Source: Fontivita pretiosa (GTDB taxonomy: Bacteria; Planctomycetota; Phycisphaerae; Tepidisphaerales; Tepidisphaeraceae). Taken from it: a DNA stretch of 64,000 bases. Location of the stretch: contig NZ_CP191258.1 in the NCBI RefSeq assembly GCF_050410795.1, positions 1,736,001 through 1,800,000 on the forward strand, read 5' to 3'. Shown here piece by piece: positions 16,738-25,569 of this stretch. The translations under genes were made by a program, and so were the position numbers. The notes beneath the pieces were generated by a model, which was not told the origin of the DNA, ran no database searches, and saw only the letters and a program-made list of their open reading frames with translations. Numbering within the stretch: position 1 is the first letter of the stretch; every line of letters begins with the position of its first letter.

Positions 16738-17694
16738 ATGGCCAAAGTTCGCAAGGCGGTGATCACGGCGGCGGGACGGGGAACCAGGCAGTATCCTGCG
16801 TCCTCCGCGGTTCAGAAGGAGATGTTTCCGCTGGTCGATCGGGACGGGCTGACCAAGCCGATCATCCAGATCATCGGTGAGGAAGCGCTGGAATCGGGCA
16901 TCGAGCAGATTTGCATCGTCACCCAGCCGGGCGAGGAGAAGCTGTATCGCGAGTACTTCCGCCGGCTGGACGACGAGATGGTCAGGGCGTTTCGCGGCAA
17001 GGATTGGGCGATTCTGGAAAGCGAAAAGCTGGGGGAATTCGGCGAGAGGCTGAGCTTCGCCGAACAGCATACTCCCGAAGGCTTCGGGCACGCGGTCTAT
17101 CAGGCGCGCAAGTTCGTCGGCGACGAGCCATTTCTGCTGCTGCTGGGAGATCACGTCTACATTTCCAATACCAAGGATCGCTGCGCGTTACAGTTGATCA
17201 AGATCTATGAGCAGTATGAATGCGACGTGGTCACGGCTGTGCAGCCAACCGTCGAGCGACTGCTGCACCTGTTCGGCGTGGTCAAGGGTCAGCCGATCGA
17301 CCCGGCCAAGGGGATCTACAAGGCCGAGCTGATCATGGAGAAGCCGAGCATCGACGTGGCGCGGGAGAAGCTGGTCACGCCGTATCTGCCGGCGGGCAAT
17401 TACCTGGCGCATTTCGGGATGCACGTTTTCACGCCACGGATCTTTGACAGCCTGGAATACCTGATCAAAAACGACATTCGTGAGAAGGGCGAGATTCAGC
17501 TCACCGCCGCTCAGGAGCATTTGCGACAGCAGGTGGACAAGTACTGGTGCGTGGTGGCACAGGGGCAGCGTTACGACACCGGGATTCCCTACGGACTGAT
17601 GGAAACGCAGTTGGCGCTGGCGTTGAATGGGATCCATCGGGCGGAGATCTGCGAGGCGATTGCGCGAATCCTGGCAACACAGGTAAAAACCTGA
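16738..17694 (+). CDS. galU: UTP--glucose-1-phosphate uridylyltransferase
   Basis: A 318-residue nucleotidyltransferase making UDP-glucose for polysaccharide and glycosylation. The N-terminal KAVITAAGRGTRQYPASSAVQKEMFPLVD is the sugar-nucleotide pyrophosphorylase signature with the activator/metal region. Other blocks are KPIIQIIGEEALESGI, GFGHAVYQARKFVGDEPFLLLLGDHV and EIQLTAAQEHL. Within the family the length is usual; GalU is the best fit, though a related glucose-1-phosphate nucleotidyltransferase with another base cannot be excluded. ATG 16738 follows CTGGAG by about 10 nt. It is divergent from metF. Confidence 0.85.
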   Translation: MAKVRKAVITAAGRGTRQYPASSAVQKEMFPLVDRDGLTKPIIQIIGEEALESGIEQICIVTQPGEEKLYREYFRRLDDEMVRAFRGKDWAILESEKLGEFGERLSFAEQHTPEGFGHAVYQARKFVGDEPFLLLLGDHVYISNTKDRCALQLIKIYEQYECDVVTAVQPTVERLLHLFGVVKGQPIDPAKGIYKAELIMEKPSIDVAREKLVTPYLPAGNYLAHFGMHVFTPRIFDSLEYLIKNDIREKGEIQLTAAQEHLRQQVDKYWCVVAQGQRYDTGIPYGLMETQLALALNGIHRAEICEAIARILATQVKT

Positions 17695-17992
17695 GCCTGG
17701 AGGCTGGGGATTCAACCGGGGGCTGAGCCCCAAGTCTGCGCCGATACGACCGGCAATATTCTCCTGCGTCGGTTTGCAGATCCCGCTTTTCCGATATAAA
17801 AAGAGGTTCGCCAAAACGCCCAGAAACCCTTGGTCTCACTTGGGTTCCAATTGTTTAGATCAGGTACTCTGCGGCGATGGCCGAACCGCGCTTGCTATCG
17901 GAGCGTAGCACACAACACGCGGGATATGGGAGTGTCCTATCTGTTGAGCTGTGCACGATGAGAGCAAGTGAATCCCCGGAGCAGCGAGATCT

Positions 17993-18715
17993 ATGAATAA
18001 CTCACCGATCAACGGCAACGGCACTGACCAGGGAGGCTTAACGATTTTCACCGACCCACAGACCGGCGGACGCTGCGTCCACTTCAACGCCGGGCAGGTG
18101 ATCTATCAGCCCGACACCCCGGCCCAGAACGTTTACTACATCAATCGTGGGCAGGTGCGGCTGTATCTGGTGGCGGAGGACGGATCGAGTCGCCTGATCG
18201 AGATTCTGGGTCCGGGGCAGTGGCTGGGCGTGGCGGCGGTGGCGGGACAGGCGACCTACCAGGCGCGGGCCGTGGCCGTGACCGCCGCGACTCTGACCCA
18301 GGTCGGCATCGACCAGTTCCGTGCAGCGCTGCTTCGCCGGCCTGAGCAGCTTCTGGAACTGAGCCGGCAACTGGCCAGTCGGCTCCTGACTGCCAACGAA
18401 GAAGCGGCGCGGCTGGTCTTCGAGGACTGCAATCAGCGCCTGCTGCGCACGCTGGTGCGCTTCAGCCGCTCAGCGGCGTCGGCACCGTGTGAGGGAGGCG
18501 TGGTGCTGCGAATCACACACGATCAGCTTGCCCAGGCGATCGGCGTGGCCCGCGAGACGGTCAGCCTGGCGCTGACCCAGCTTCGCCAGCAGAACCTGTT
18601 GAAGACCGGACGCAATCAACTGGTGTTCAATCCCGAGGCGCTGGCGCGGCTGGCCGAGCGGACCCCGCGCCGCGAGCAGACCGGGAAACGAGAGGCGATG
18701 GAGCAACTCGCCTGA
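17993..18715 (+). CDS. Crp/Fnr-family transcriptional regulator
   Basis: A 240-residue regulator. Residues about 15-130 form a cyclic-nucleotide-binding-type beta-barrel (FNAGQVIYQPDTPAQNVYYINRG ... RLIEILGPGQWLGV), then a dimer helix, then a winged helix-turn-helix (ITHDQLAQAIGVARETVSLAL). There is no N-terminal Cys cluster, so it is not an FNR-type iron-sulfur sensor. The ligand is not evident. A siroheme reductase-like gene follows 38 nt later on the same strand, which hints at control of nitrogen or sulfur oxyanion metabolism; nrfHA at the left end could be another target. The 298-bp gap upstream shows no clear operator. Confidence 0.9.
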   Translation: MNNSPINGNGTDQGGLTIFTDPQTGGRCVHFNAGQVIYQPDTPAQNVYYINRGQVRLYLVAEDGSSRLIEILGPGQWLGVAAVAGQATYQARAVAVTAATLTQVGIDQFRAALLRRPEQLLELSRQLASRLLTANEEAARLVFEDCNQRLLRTLVRFSRSAASAPCEGGVVLRITHDQLAQAIGVARETVSLALTQLRQQNLLKTGRNQLVFNPEALARLAERTPRREQTGKREAMEQLA

Positions 18716-18753
18716 GCCGACGCCGCTGGTCCACATCGGCAACGGATTCCTGC

Positions 18754-19443
18754 ATGCTCCAGGATGGCGACAAAGGCGTAATCGTACAACGGGATGGCGC
18801 CACCTACGCCATTACCCCACACCTGCCCTGTGGTCTGGTTACGCCGCAGATGCTGCGGAAGATCGCGGCGGTGGCGGAGCGATTCTCGGCGACACTTAAG
18901 TGCACCAGCGCGCAGCGAATCGCCATCATCGGCCTGCGGGAACAGGACATCGACGCAGCCTGGGAAATGCTGGGCAGTCCGAACGGCCCGGCGGCTCGCG
19001 GGCATGCAACCGGGGCGGTGATTCGCAGCATTCGCGCCTGTCCCGGCACGGACTTCTGCAAAAAGGCCCGGCAGGATGCGCTGGGCGTGGGGCTGGAGCT
19101 GGATCGGCGCTATCACGGGCAGAGTGTACCGGGCAAGATGAAGATCGGCGTCTCCGGCTGCGGATATCAGTGCTGTGAGACGGCGGTGAAAGACATCGGG
19201 CTTGTCGGTGGGGCCGGGGGATGGATGGTTCTGGTGGGCGGCTCGTGCGGAAGCGTGGCGCGGCTCGGCAGGGAATTGACCGACCGCGAGGTGCCGACGG
19301 ATCGGGCGTTGGCGCTTGTCGAAAAGACGATCCAGTTCTACCGCGAGCATGCCGAGCCGGGCGAGCGGCTGGGCGATCTGCTGGGGCGAGTGGGCATGGT
19401 GCGGCTGCGGCGGGCATGCGGCGAGTTGTGCGGCGGCGACTGA
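18754..19443 (+). CDS. Small siroheme/4Fe-4S sulfite/nitrite reductase-like protein
   Basis: A 229-residue single-unit member of the nitrite/sulfite reductase superfamily. One ferredoxin-like half domain (about 10-80) is followed by the siroheme-[4Fe-4S] ligand pattern: Cys96-X5-Cys102 (CPGTDFC) and Cys136-X3-Cys140 (CGYQC). Classical assimilatory enzymes are twice as long with two repeats; this resembles the low-molecular-mass type described from Desulfovibrio. All four cluster cysteines are present. Substrate (sulfite, nitrite or an electron-transfer role) cannot be told from sequence. It follows a Crp/Fnr-type regulator gene closely. No electron-donor subunit is adjacent. Confidence 0.8.
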   Translation: MLQDGDKGVIVQRDGATYAITPHLPCGLVTPQMLRKIAAVAERFSATLKCTSAQRIAIIGLREQDIDAAWEMLGSPNGPAARGHATGAVIRSIRACPGTDFCKKARQDALGVGLELDRRYHGQSVPGKMKIGVSGCGYQCCETAVKDIGLVGGAGGWMVLVGGSCGSVARLGRELTDREVPTDRALALVEKTIQFYREHAEPGERLGDLLGRVGMVRLRRACGELCGGD

Positions 19444-19455
19444 ACGGCACGATGC

Positions 19456-20517
19456 TCAGAGCTGACGGTGCAGTGCCGCGGCCATGGGCGCCGACCAGGC
19501 GGCGCCGCCGCGCAGCGCCGCGGACTCCGATTCGCCCACGGGCGCGAGGGCGATACGATCTCGGCCGAGCTCTTTGGCCTTGTACAACGCCGCGTCGGCC
19601 ATCGCAATGAGCTGATCGGCGCCGGCGGGACGATGCTGATTCAGCGAACAGATCCCCACCGACATGGTCACGCCCTGACCCGGTCCACGATTGAGGATCG
19701 AGGCCGATGCGCTTTTGAACTCTTCGCAGATGCGCTGTGCGACGGCGGCAGCATCCTGGGCGCCGGCGTGCGGCAGCAGCAGCACGAACTCATCCCCGCC
19801 GTATCGCGCCGCAACGTCCATCCGCCTCATGTTCGCGCTGATCACCTTTCCGGCCAGCATCAGCAACTGGTCGCCGATCTGGTGTCCGCGGGTGTCGTTC
19901 AACCGCTTGAACCCGTCCATGTCGATCATGACCGCTGAGAGCTCCTGGTTGTATCGCTGCGCCTCGGCAAAGAGCTGTTCGAGCACCCGTCCAAAGTGTC
20001 GGCGATTGTACAGGCCCGTCAGCGGGTCGGTGGCGGCCATCTCCTGCTCACGCTTCAGCGATTCCTCGAGCTGCGCGTTCTTATCACGCAGATCCGCCAG
20101 TGCCTGCTCCAGCTCGCGACGCAGACAGTCGTTTTCCCGCGTAAGCTTGGCGACGGTGAGATTCTTCTCCACGATCAGGGGGATGGTGAACAGGTAATCC
20201 CCGAACTTCACGACGTAGTCGGTGGCTCCCTTGCGGATGGCTTCGACGGCGATGGTGCCGACGTTTTCGCCGGTGACCAGAATGATGGGTGTGGTGCAGC
20301 GGTCGCGAATGGCGCCCAGCAGCTCCAGGCCGTTAGCGTCGGGCAGGTTGTAGTCGGACAGGATCAGGTCGAACGACCACAGGTCCTGCTGAAGTGCCTC
20401 GGCCATGGTGGCCACGGCGGTGACGGTGCCATTTCCGAAATGATTCTCGAGAGTCTGGCGGATGAGATCGCGCTGGTCCGCATCATCCTCGATGACGAGT
20501 AATCGAAGCTTTGCCAC
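19456..20517 (-). CDS. Response regulator with GGDEF diguanylate cyclase domain (PleD-like)
   Basis: A 353-residue protein. A receiver domain (about 1-122) has the acidic pair ED-D near residues 10-12, phospho-acceptor Asp55 (LILSDYNLPD) and the conserved Lys in TDYVVK. A coiled-coil linker (about 125-165) leads to a GGDEF domain: TDPLTGLYNRRHF, the intact active site YGGDEF and an RRMD motif exactly five residues before it, which matches the inhibitory I-site. It should therefore make c-di-GMP when phosphorylated and be product-inhibited. The tail of about 30 residues is Ala-rich. No histidine kinase is adjacent. It is convergent with the siroheme gene, 12 bp apart. Confidence 0.93.
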   Translation of the reverse strand: MAKLRLLVIEDDADQRDLIRQTLENHFGNGTVTAVATMAEALQQDLWSFDLILSDYNLPDANGLELLGAIRDRCTTPIILVTGENVGTIAVEAIRKGATDYVVKFGDYLFTIPLIVEKNLTVAKLTRENDCLRRELEQALADLRDKNAQLEESLKREQEMAATDPLTGLYNRRHFGRVLEQLFAEAQRYNQELSAVMIDMDGFKRLNDTRGHQIGDQLLMLAGKVISANMRRMDVAARYGGDEFVLLLPHAGAQDAAAVAQRICEEFKSASASILNRGPGQGVTMSVGICSLNQHRPAGADQLIAMADAALYKAKELGRDRIALAPVGESESAALRGGAAWSAPMAAALHRQL

Positions 20518-20873
20518 GTTCCTAGCCTGAACTTTCTACCGGCCCCGGCTCGATGCCACGAGCCGCCCGGCACTGTTGACTTACGATACAACCACGGGAA
20601 CGACAAAAGCCGCCGGGCTTTTGGCAGAACGGGCAAGCTGCACCGCGCAGGCCGCGCACCGAAGCGCATGTGCGAAAGATGAACCGGTGCTGCGCTGCGG
20701 TGCCGTGCCAGGCCGGCACTGCCAGCGGCGCCGGCGGCATTCCGCACGCCGGGAGATGCTCCCGTTCTGCGCGACTTATCGACCGGGCATGCAGTCCGGT
20801 TAAGCCGACTACACGGAAAATGCAGCGGCGTCCAATAAGATGAGAAATCAGTCGAAGCTCGCGGGCAACGACG
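20518..20873. other. Non-coding gap with a terminator-like hairpin
   Basis: This 356-bp gap lies between the start of the receiver-GGDEF gene and the stop of the lipoprotein gene. The only clear structure is CAAAAGCC-GCCG-GGCTTTTG (20604-20623), an 8-bp stem with flanking A and T runs that could end minus-strand transcripts from the lipoprotein gene. No credible reading frame was found. Confidence 0.5.
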
Positions 20874-22136
20874 CTACTGCACGCGCAGGCTCAGCAGCGT
20901 GGGGCGATCGATCCGGCCCGGCAGTTCGACCAGCAGCGTTCCATCAGGCAGGCGAATCGTCTGCTCGACCAGCCGGCCTTCCATGCTCACCAGCACCTGG
21001 CCGGGCGGAAGACCTGCGACCTCCAGCATCGGGCGCATCAGCGGCGCCGAGCGTGGAACGAGGGTGCATTCCAGCCGCGCCCCCGACGCGATCAGCCGGT
21101 AGCATCCGCGGGATTCGTTGTAGCCATCGTTGTTGGCGTCGCCGGGCGAGCGGCGATCAATCCGCCCCATCGCCGGGTCGATCTCGATCAACGCCGGGGA
21201 GAGGTGCTGTTGCGCCCAGTTTGGATCGGCATGAAACTCGGAGCAAAGCGGGCGAAACTCACCATCCCAAAAGCTTCGTCCATCGTGGCAGATCGTCAGC
21301 GTCCGGTTCCGTGCGGATTCGGCGCTGAACCGTGCACGCAGGGCGTTGGCTTCCTGGACGCGCCAGCCCTGGGTCGATGCCTCGGCGGCGGGCAAACGAA
21401 TGCTGAATCGCTGCGGGGCGTCACACACGATGTCCATGCCCTGACGGCGTACCGACCAGGTTTCCGAGGGCTGGGTGCCGGACGCCGTCGGCCCGCCGAC
21501 CAGCCATTGCGTGTTGTCGATCAAGACCAGATCGTCACACCAGACCGCTGCGGCCGAGTCGATCAGAAAAGTGATCGTCGGCGCCGGGGCCTGGCCGGTG
21601 GACGGCTGGGAAGCATCCCCGGCTGTTTGGGCGGCGGACAGATCGACCATGACCGGCGTCCAGCGCTGGCCGGGGGCAATCGTTACGGTGTTGCGTGTCG
21701 AGCCGGCGGCCAGGTTCGCCACGACGGTGATCCGCGCCGGCGAATCGCTGCTGAAGTACGCCCCGGCCAGTGCCCACTCACCCGGAAACGGCGACTGCGA
21801 TCCGAGCAGCGAAGTGAGTTTGATGGTCATGCGTCCCGGACCGCCGCTCAGCTCCAGGCTCGCCTTTCCGGTATGCATGCGATCCGGTGTGCGGCGGGCA
21901 AGCAGGCGGGTGTTGGTCAGAAAGACCAGGTCTGTTTCGTCCTCGAAGCTCAACAGGTTGCTGAAGCGATGCCCCTTCAGATCGGGCGAGGCGCGCAGCA
22001 ACTGCATCGCGATCGGCTCGGGGACAGAAGCGACGGATTCTGAGTTGCCGGGCTCGGCGCTGGACAGGCCGCAGCCGCACAGCAGAAACAGCAGAACAAG
22101 ACCGGCCCCAAAAACGCGGAACACCTGACGTGCCAT
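20874..22136 (-). CDS. Lipoprotein of unknown function in an ECF sigma operon
   Basis: About 420 residues. The N-terminus has a lipoprotein signal (VFRVFGAGLVLLFLLCGCG, Cys after LCG). The rest is extracytoplasmic and beta-rich; the middle (about 90-230) resembles a carbohydrate-binding-like jelly roll (DSPARITVVANLAAGSTRNTV ... AVWCDDLVLIDNTQW). The C-terminal part carries DANNDGYNESRGCY, a dockerin/EF-hand-like acidic loop, and ends in a repeat such as RLVEQTIRLPDGTLLVELPGR. I do not recognise a named family. It follows a sigma factor and anti-sigma-like gene on the same strand and may be a target or sensor of that system. Confidence 0.7.
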   Translation of the reverse strand: MARQVFRVFGAGLVLLFLLCGCGLSSAEPGNSESVASVPEPIAMQLLRASPDLKGHRFSNLLSFEDETDLVFLTNTRLLARRTPDRMHTGKASLELSGGPGRMTIKLTSLLGSQSPFPGEWALAGAYFSSDSPARITVVANLAAGSTRNTVTIAPGQRWTPVMVDLSAAQTAGDASQPSTGQAPAPTITFLIDSAAAVWCDDLVLIDNTQWLVGGPTASGTQPSETWSVRRQGMDIVCDAPQRFSIRLPAAEASTQGWRVQEANALRARFSAESARNRTLTICHDGRSFWDGEFRPLCSEFHADPNWAQQHLSPALIEIDPAMGRIDRRSPGDANNDGYNESRGCYRLIASGARLECTLVPRSAPLMRPMLEVAGLPPGQVLVSMEGRLVEQTIRLPDGTLLVELPGRIDRPTLLSLRVQ

Positions 22137-22204
22137 GCTCGAACATTGTGGAGCCGCGGGACCCGGACGCAAGTGGCGAGTGGATCCACAGGGCGCGGGG
22201 GGAT

Positions 22205-22897
22205 TCAGCGCTGCTCGTTGCCCGCCAGGCCGCCGGAATCCGACATCTCGCCGGAGGTCTGCGCCTGCTGCTGCTGCCAGCGGGTCAGTTCGCTGGTGAA
22301 CTGTCGTGGATCGAGCATCTGGTCCAGCGGCATGGTGTGAACAATTCGCCCGGAGGCATCGACGATGTAGACCTGATATGCACCGCCGTGCCTGGGGGCG
22401 CCAGCCGCCACGGTCGGCGCCGCGGCCTGGACAATTCCACTGTTGTTGTTCGGCGGCAGCAGCCCGATCGGCGAGGGATTGATTATCGTCGGATTATGCA
22501 TCCACACGAACTGCGACGGCGCGTGTGGATCGGCGGCGCTGAGAAGACCGAACTGAAGCTTGCCGCGAGTCATCCATCCGGCCATGAAGACGATCGCGAT
22601 CGATGCGGCGATGCCCGAGACCCTTCGCAGCGTGTGCAGGCGAGTGGCCCAGACCTGCTCGCGGCGTACGGCTCGGCGGACGTTGTCGATGAGCGTCTGG
22701 ACTTCCAGGTCGCCGGGTTCGATCTCCTGCCAGAAACGGGCGCGCAGCTCGCGCTGACTGCGCAGCCGGTCCAGTTCCTGGGCCAACTGCGGCTCGGCGG
22801 CCAGCCGCTGGCGAAGCGACTGGGACTGCTCCTCGCTCAGCTCTCCATCCAGCCACTGCTCCAGAAGCACCTGATCCTGTTCGCTGATCGGAGTCAT
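22205..22897 (-). CDS. Anti-sigma factor-like membrane protein
   Basis: A 230-residue single-pass protein. The cytoplasmic N-terminus (SEQDQVLLEQWLDGELSEEQ ... RLAAEPQLAQELDRL) resembles the helical anti-sigma domain of zinc-free regulators common in planctomycetes; there is no HxxxCxxC zinc motif. A membrane helix follows at about residues 91-108, then an extracytoplasmic part with Asn/Pro-rich sequence and QVYIVDASGRIVHTMPLD, and a Gln-rich tail. AAGGAA lies 8-10 nt before the ATG. The gene starts 30 nt after the ECF sigma gene, so it is the likely anti-sigma partner. Confidence 0.78.
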   Translation of the reverse strand: MTPISEQDQVLLEQWLDGELSEEQSQSLRQRLAAEPQLAQELDRLRSQRELRARFWQEIEPGDLEVQTLIDNVRRAVRREQVWATRLHTLRRVSGIAASIAIVFMAGWMTRGKLQFGLLSAADPHAPSQFVWMHNPTIINPSPIGLLPPNNNSGIVQAAAPTVAAGAPRHGGAYQVYIVDASGRIVHTMPLDQMLDPRQFTSELTRWQQQQAQTSGEMSDSGGLAGNEQR

Positions 22898-22927
22898 GAT
22901 CGTGTTCCTTGCTTCCCGCTCGCTGGC

Positions 22928-23500
22928 TCAATCCCGGACCTTGACGTATGGCCGGAGCATCTCCTCCATCTGCCGCCGCGCCCGGTGAATCCAGGTCTTT
23001 ACCTGCGGGACGCTGGCGCCCAGCGACTGGGCGATCTCGACATACGAGAGGTTCTCGTACTCGCACAGCACCAGCGCCGCCCGAAAGTGGTCCGGAAGTC
23101 GGCTGATCGCCTTGCGGACCTGCTGGGTCAGCTCACTGTCGATCATCCCCTGCACCGGGCTGTTGGAGTGCGTCTCGGGATGATCCTCTTCAACCAGTGA
23201 CATGCGCGGGTGGCGCAACAGTCGCAGCGCTTCGTTGACCACCGCCCGCTTGAGCAGCCCGCCCGGCTCACGCCAGTCGTAACGCATCCGGTGCTGATAC
23301 AGGTTGGTCAGCGCCTGCTGGACGACGTCCTCCGGACTGGCGCGGTTGCCGACGATGGCGCGGGCAATGGCCAGCAGGCGGCGGCTGTGCTGCCGCACCG
23401 CCTTATCGAACAGCTCCGCCGTCACTTGCGGTGAAGCGGTCTGGAACTTTTTCGGTCCCCGTTCGGGTTGGTCCCGCTGGGGACTGTCATTCATCTGCAC
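22928..23500 (-). CDS. ECF-type RNA polymerase sigma factor
   Basis: A 190-residue sigma factor. Region 2 (about 28-95) reads LFDKAVRQHSRRLLAIARAIVGN...PEDVVQQALTNLYQ; region 4 (about 120-180) reads LPDHFRAALVLCEYENLSYVEIAQSL and then a helix-turn-helix with VPQVKTWIHRARRQM. A 27-residue charged N-terminal extension precedes region 2. The GTG at 23500 has GAGGA about 6 nt upstream; an ATG two codons later is also possible. It heads the set sigma, anti-sigma, lipoprotein. Confidence 0.92.
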   Translation of the reverse strand: MQMNDSPQRDQPERGPKKFQTASPQVTAELFDKAVRQHSRRLLAIARAIVGNRASPEDVVQQALTNLYQHRMRYDWREPGGLLKRAVVNEALRLLRHPRMSLVEEDHPETHSNSPVQGMIDSELTQQVRKAISRLPDHFRAALVLCEYENLSYVEIAQSLGASVPQVKTWIHRARRQMEEMLRPYVKVRD

Positions 23501-23559
23501 GCGCCGTCCTCGGACAAGTTACAGCTTCTTGACGATTTACTGTTGATTTTAGTCCCTTT

Positions 23560-23588
23560 TTGTGCCCGCTTCGACTGGCAGATATGAT
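23560..23588 (+). promoter_or_regulatory. Promoter candidate for the radical SAM gene pair
   Basis: TTGTGC (23560-23565), a 17-nt spacer and TATGAT (23583-23588) form a good sigma-70 match. The ATG of the radical SAM gene lies 14 nt after the -10, which leaves a leader of only about 7 nt. Confidence 0.5.
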
Positions 23589-23602
23589 CTTGCGGACCGT
23601 CG

Positions 23603-24562
23603 ATGACACTGCCCGTTCAGATCTCCGTGCCCGCCCGCGACACGCCGCGCATCCGGCTCGATTCGTTTGATCATCTGTGGTTTCAGGTAACCGGCACACT
23701 GTGCAACCTGGCCTGCACCCACTGCTTCATCAGTTGTTCGCCATCCAACCACTCCTTCGGCTTTCTCGACTACGAGCATGTCATTCGCACGCTGCATGAC
23801 AGTCGCGAATTCGGAGTCAAGGAATATTACTTCACCGGCGGCGAGCCGTTCATGCACCCGCGATTGCTCGACATGCTCGAACAGACGCTGGCGATCGGAC
23901 CGGCGACCGTTCTGACCAACGGTACACTCCTTCGCGACAACACAATCCGGCGTCTGGCCAGGATGCGCGATGCATCGATCTATTCGCTGGAGATCCGCGT
24001 CAGCATCGATGGTCCGGATGCGGCGACCAACGACCCCATCCGCGGCCAGGGCACCTTCGCCCGCGCGATGGCCGGTGTGAAGAAGCTGGTCGATGCGGGA
24101 TTCCTTCCGATCATCACGATGGCCCAGACCTGGGATGATTCCGAATCGGAGTCTGTGTATCGGAGAATGCGGCAGGCGCTGCTGGAGCTGGGCTACACGC
24201 GCCCGCGGGTGAAGATGCTGCCGTCGATCCGGCTGGGCGCCGAAGTCGCGCGCAGCCGCGGGTATCGCGACGACGAACGTGTCACGCCGCAGATGATGCA
24301 CGGTTATGACAGCTCGAACCTCATCTGCTCCAACTCGCGGATCGTCAGCGATCGCGGCGTGCACGTCTGCCCCATCCTCATCGAGCAGCCCGACTCGATC
24401 CTCGGAAAGACATTGAAAGAAGCGGCGAGCAAGGACTATGCCCTGCGTCACCAGGCGTGCTACACCTGCTGGCTTTACGGCGCGATCTGCACCAACGCCT
24501 CGACCGCCGCGGCAGGCAAGGAGCTCGCCGCGTACGCGGTTTCCGCTCGCACGCACATATAG
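23603..24562 (+). CDS. Radical SAM protein with C-terminal cysteine cluster
   Basis: A 319-residue radical SAM enzyme of unknown substrate. The cluster motif Cys34-X3-Cys38-X2-Cys41 (CNLACTHC) binds the SAM-activating [4Fe-4S]; FTGGEPFMHP binds SAM. At least five further cysteines lie in the last 85 residues (NLICSNS, HVCPIL, QACYTCWLYGAICTN), a SPASM-like arrangement that may hold auxiliary clusters. The gene next to it, 48 nt downstream, encodes a metallophosphoesterase-fold protein, and the two probably work together. Closest general type: peptide-modifying or cofactor-making radical SAM proteins. No precursor peptide gene was seen. Confidence 0.9.
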   Translation: MTLPVQISVPARDTPRIRLDSFDHLWFQVTGTLCNLACTHCFISCSPSNHSFGFLDYEHVIRTLHDSREFGVKEYYFTGGEPFMHPRLLDMLEQTLAIGPATVLTNGTLLRDNTIRRLARMRDASIYSLEIRVSIDGPDAATNDPIRGQGTFARAMAGVKKLVDAGFLPIITMAQTWDDSESESVYRRMRQALLELGYTRPRVKMLPSIRLGAEVARSRGYRDDERVTPQMMHGYDSSNLICSNSRIVSDRGVHVCPILIEQPDSILGKTLKEAASKDYALRHQACYTCWLYGAICTNASTAAAGKELAAYAVSARTHI

Positions 24563-24610
24563 GATTTGATCGTGTGAGTAGACTGGGGCAGATTTGGAAA
24601 GCAATCACGC

Positions 24611-25438
24611 ATGCTGCATTCCCGGGTGGCCATTTTCGGAGGGGTTTACAGCAACCACCTGGCCCTTGGCGCCGCGATCCAGGACGCGCGCCGCCGGGGA
24701 GCCCAGAAGCTGTTTTGTCTGGGGGATCTTGGCGCCTTCGGGCCGAATCCGGACAAGGTCTTTCCCCTGCTCATCGACGCGGGCGTCGTGACCATGCAGG
24801 GCAATTACGACAACTCCATCGGCAACGATCTGCCCGACTGCCAGTGCGGCTACACCGACCCGGCCGACAACTACTACGCGCGCCTGAGCTACCAGTACAC
24901 CTATCGCAAGACCTCGCCGCGCTGGAAGGCGTGGCTGAGGACGCTGCCCAGCCAGATCCGCTTCCAGCTCGCCGGCGAAGCGTGCAGCATCCGGTCTGAG
25001 CCGCGCAATACGCAACCACTGCGTGTGCTGTGTTGCCACGGCAGCCCCCGAAGGATCAATGAGTTTCTCTGGGAGAGCACCACGCCGACGCACCTGCTGG
25101 AGAAGTTCTGCGATGACTTCGGGGCCGACGTGATCGTCGCGACGCACACCGGTTTGCCGTGGATGCGCCGGCTGTCGCGCGGGCGGCTGTTCGTCAACTG
25201 CGGCGTGCTCGGTCGCCCGCCAAACGACGGCACGCCGCTGGTTGGATACATCATCCTCGATGCCGACGAACCGAACCTGGCGACGTATGTGCCACTGGCC
25301 TACGACCACGAGTCGCTGGCCGCCGAGATGCGCGCCGAGCAGTTGCCCGAGCCGTTCGTCCAGACGATCCTGAGCGGCTGGTGGACGACATGCCTGGAGA
25401 TTCTGCCCGCCAGGGAGCGGGCCAGGGGAAAGTGGTAA
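24611..25438 (+). CDS. Metallophosphoesterase-fold protein with altered metal ligands
   Basis: A 275-residue protein of the calcineurin-like phosphoesterase fold. LFCLGDLGAFGPNPDKV (GD at 38-39), MQGNYDNS (65-68), CCHGSPR and IVATHTGLPW match the fold's metal blocks. The first block, normally D-X-H, reads GGVYSN (10-15), so both the Asp and the His ligand are replaced, and the usual GNHD is GNYD. From memory, this GGxYSN form recurs in close homologues, which would make it a subfamily trait and not damage. The protein also has conserved-looking CQCGYTDPADNYYARLSY and ends in GWWTTCLEILPARERARGKW. It follows the radical SAM gene by 48 nt. Confidence 0.8.
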   Translation: MLHSRVAIFGGVYSNHLALGAAIQDARRRGAQKLFCLGDLGAFGPNPDKVFPLLIDAGVVTMQGNYDNSIGNDLPDCQCGYTDPADNYYARLSYQYTYRKTSPRWKAWLRTLPSQIRFQLAGEACSIRSEPRNTQPLRVLCCHGSPRRINEFLWESTTPTHLLEKFCDDFGADVIVATHTGLPWMRRLSRGRLFVNCGVLGRPPNDGTPLVGYIILDADEPNLATYVPLAYDHESLAAEMRAEQLPEPFVQTILSGWWTTCLEILPARERARGKW

Positions 25439-25569
25439 CATTGGCCACCGGCGGAAGGATCAACAGGTCGCGACGGGCCACCGGGGCCGTGGAAGCGAAG
25501 AGCATCGGGCCGCGCAGCGGGCCCTGCGGGCAGGCAATCGACCACTGCGGCAGGTAACATCATCGCTTG

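Noticed and set aside
17695..17992. tRNA-like T-arm near 17715 on the minus strand
   Set aside because: GGTTGAATCC occurs, but no stem pairs correctly and there is no acceptor stem or anticodon arm.
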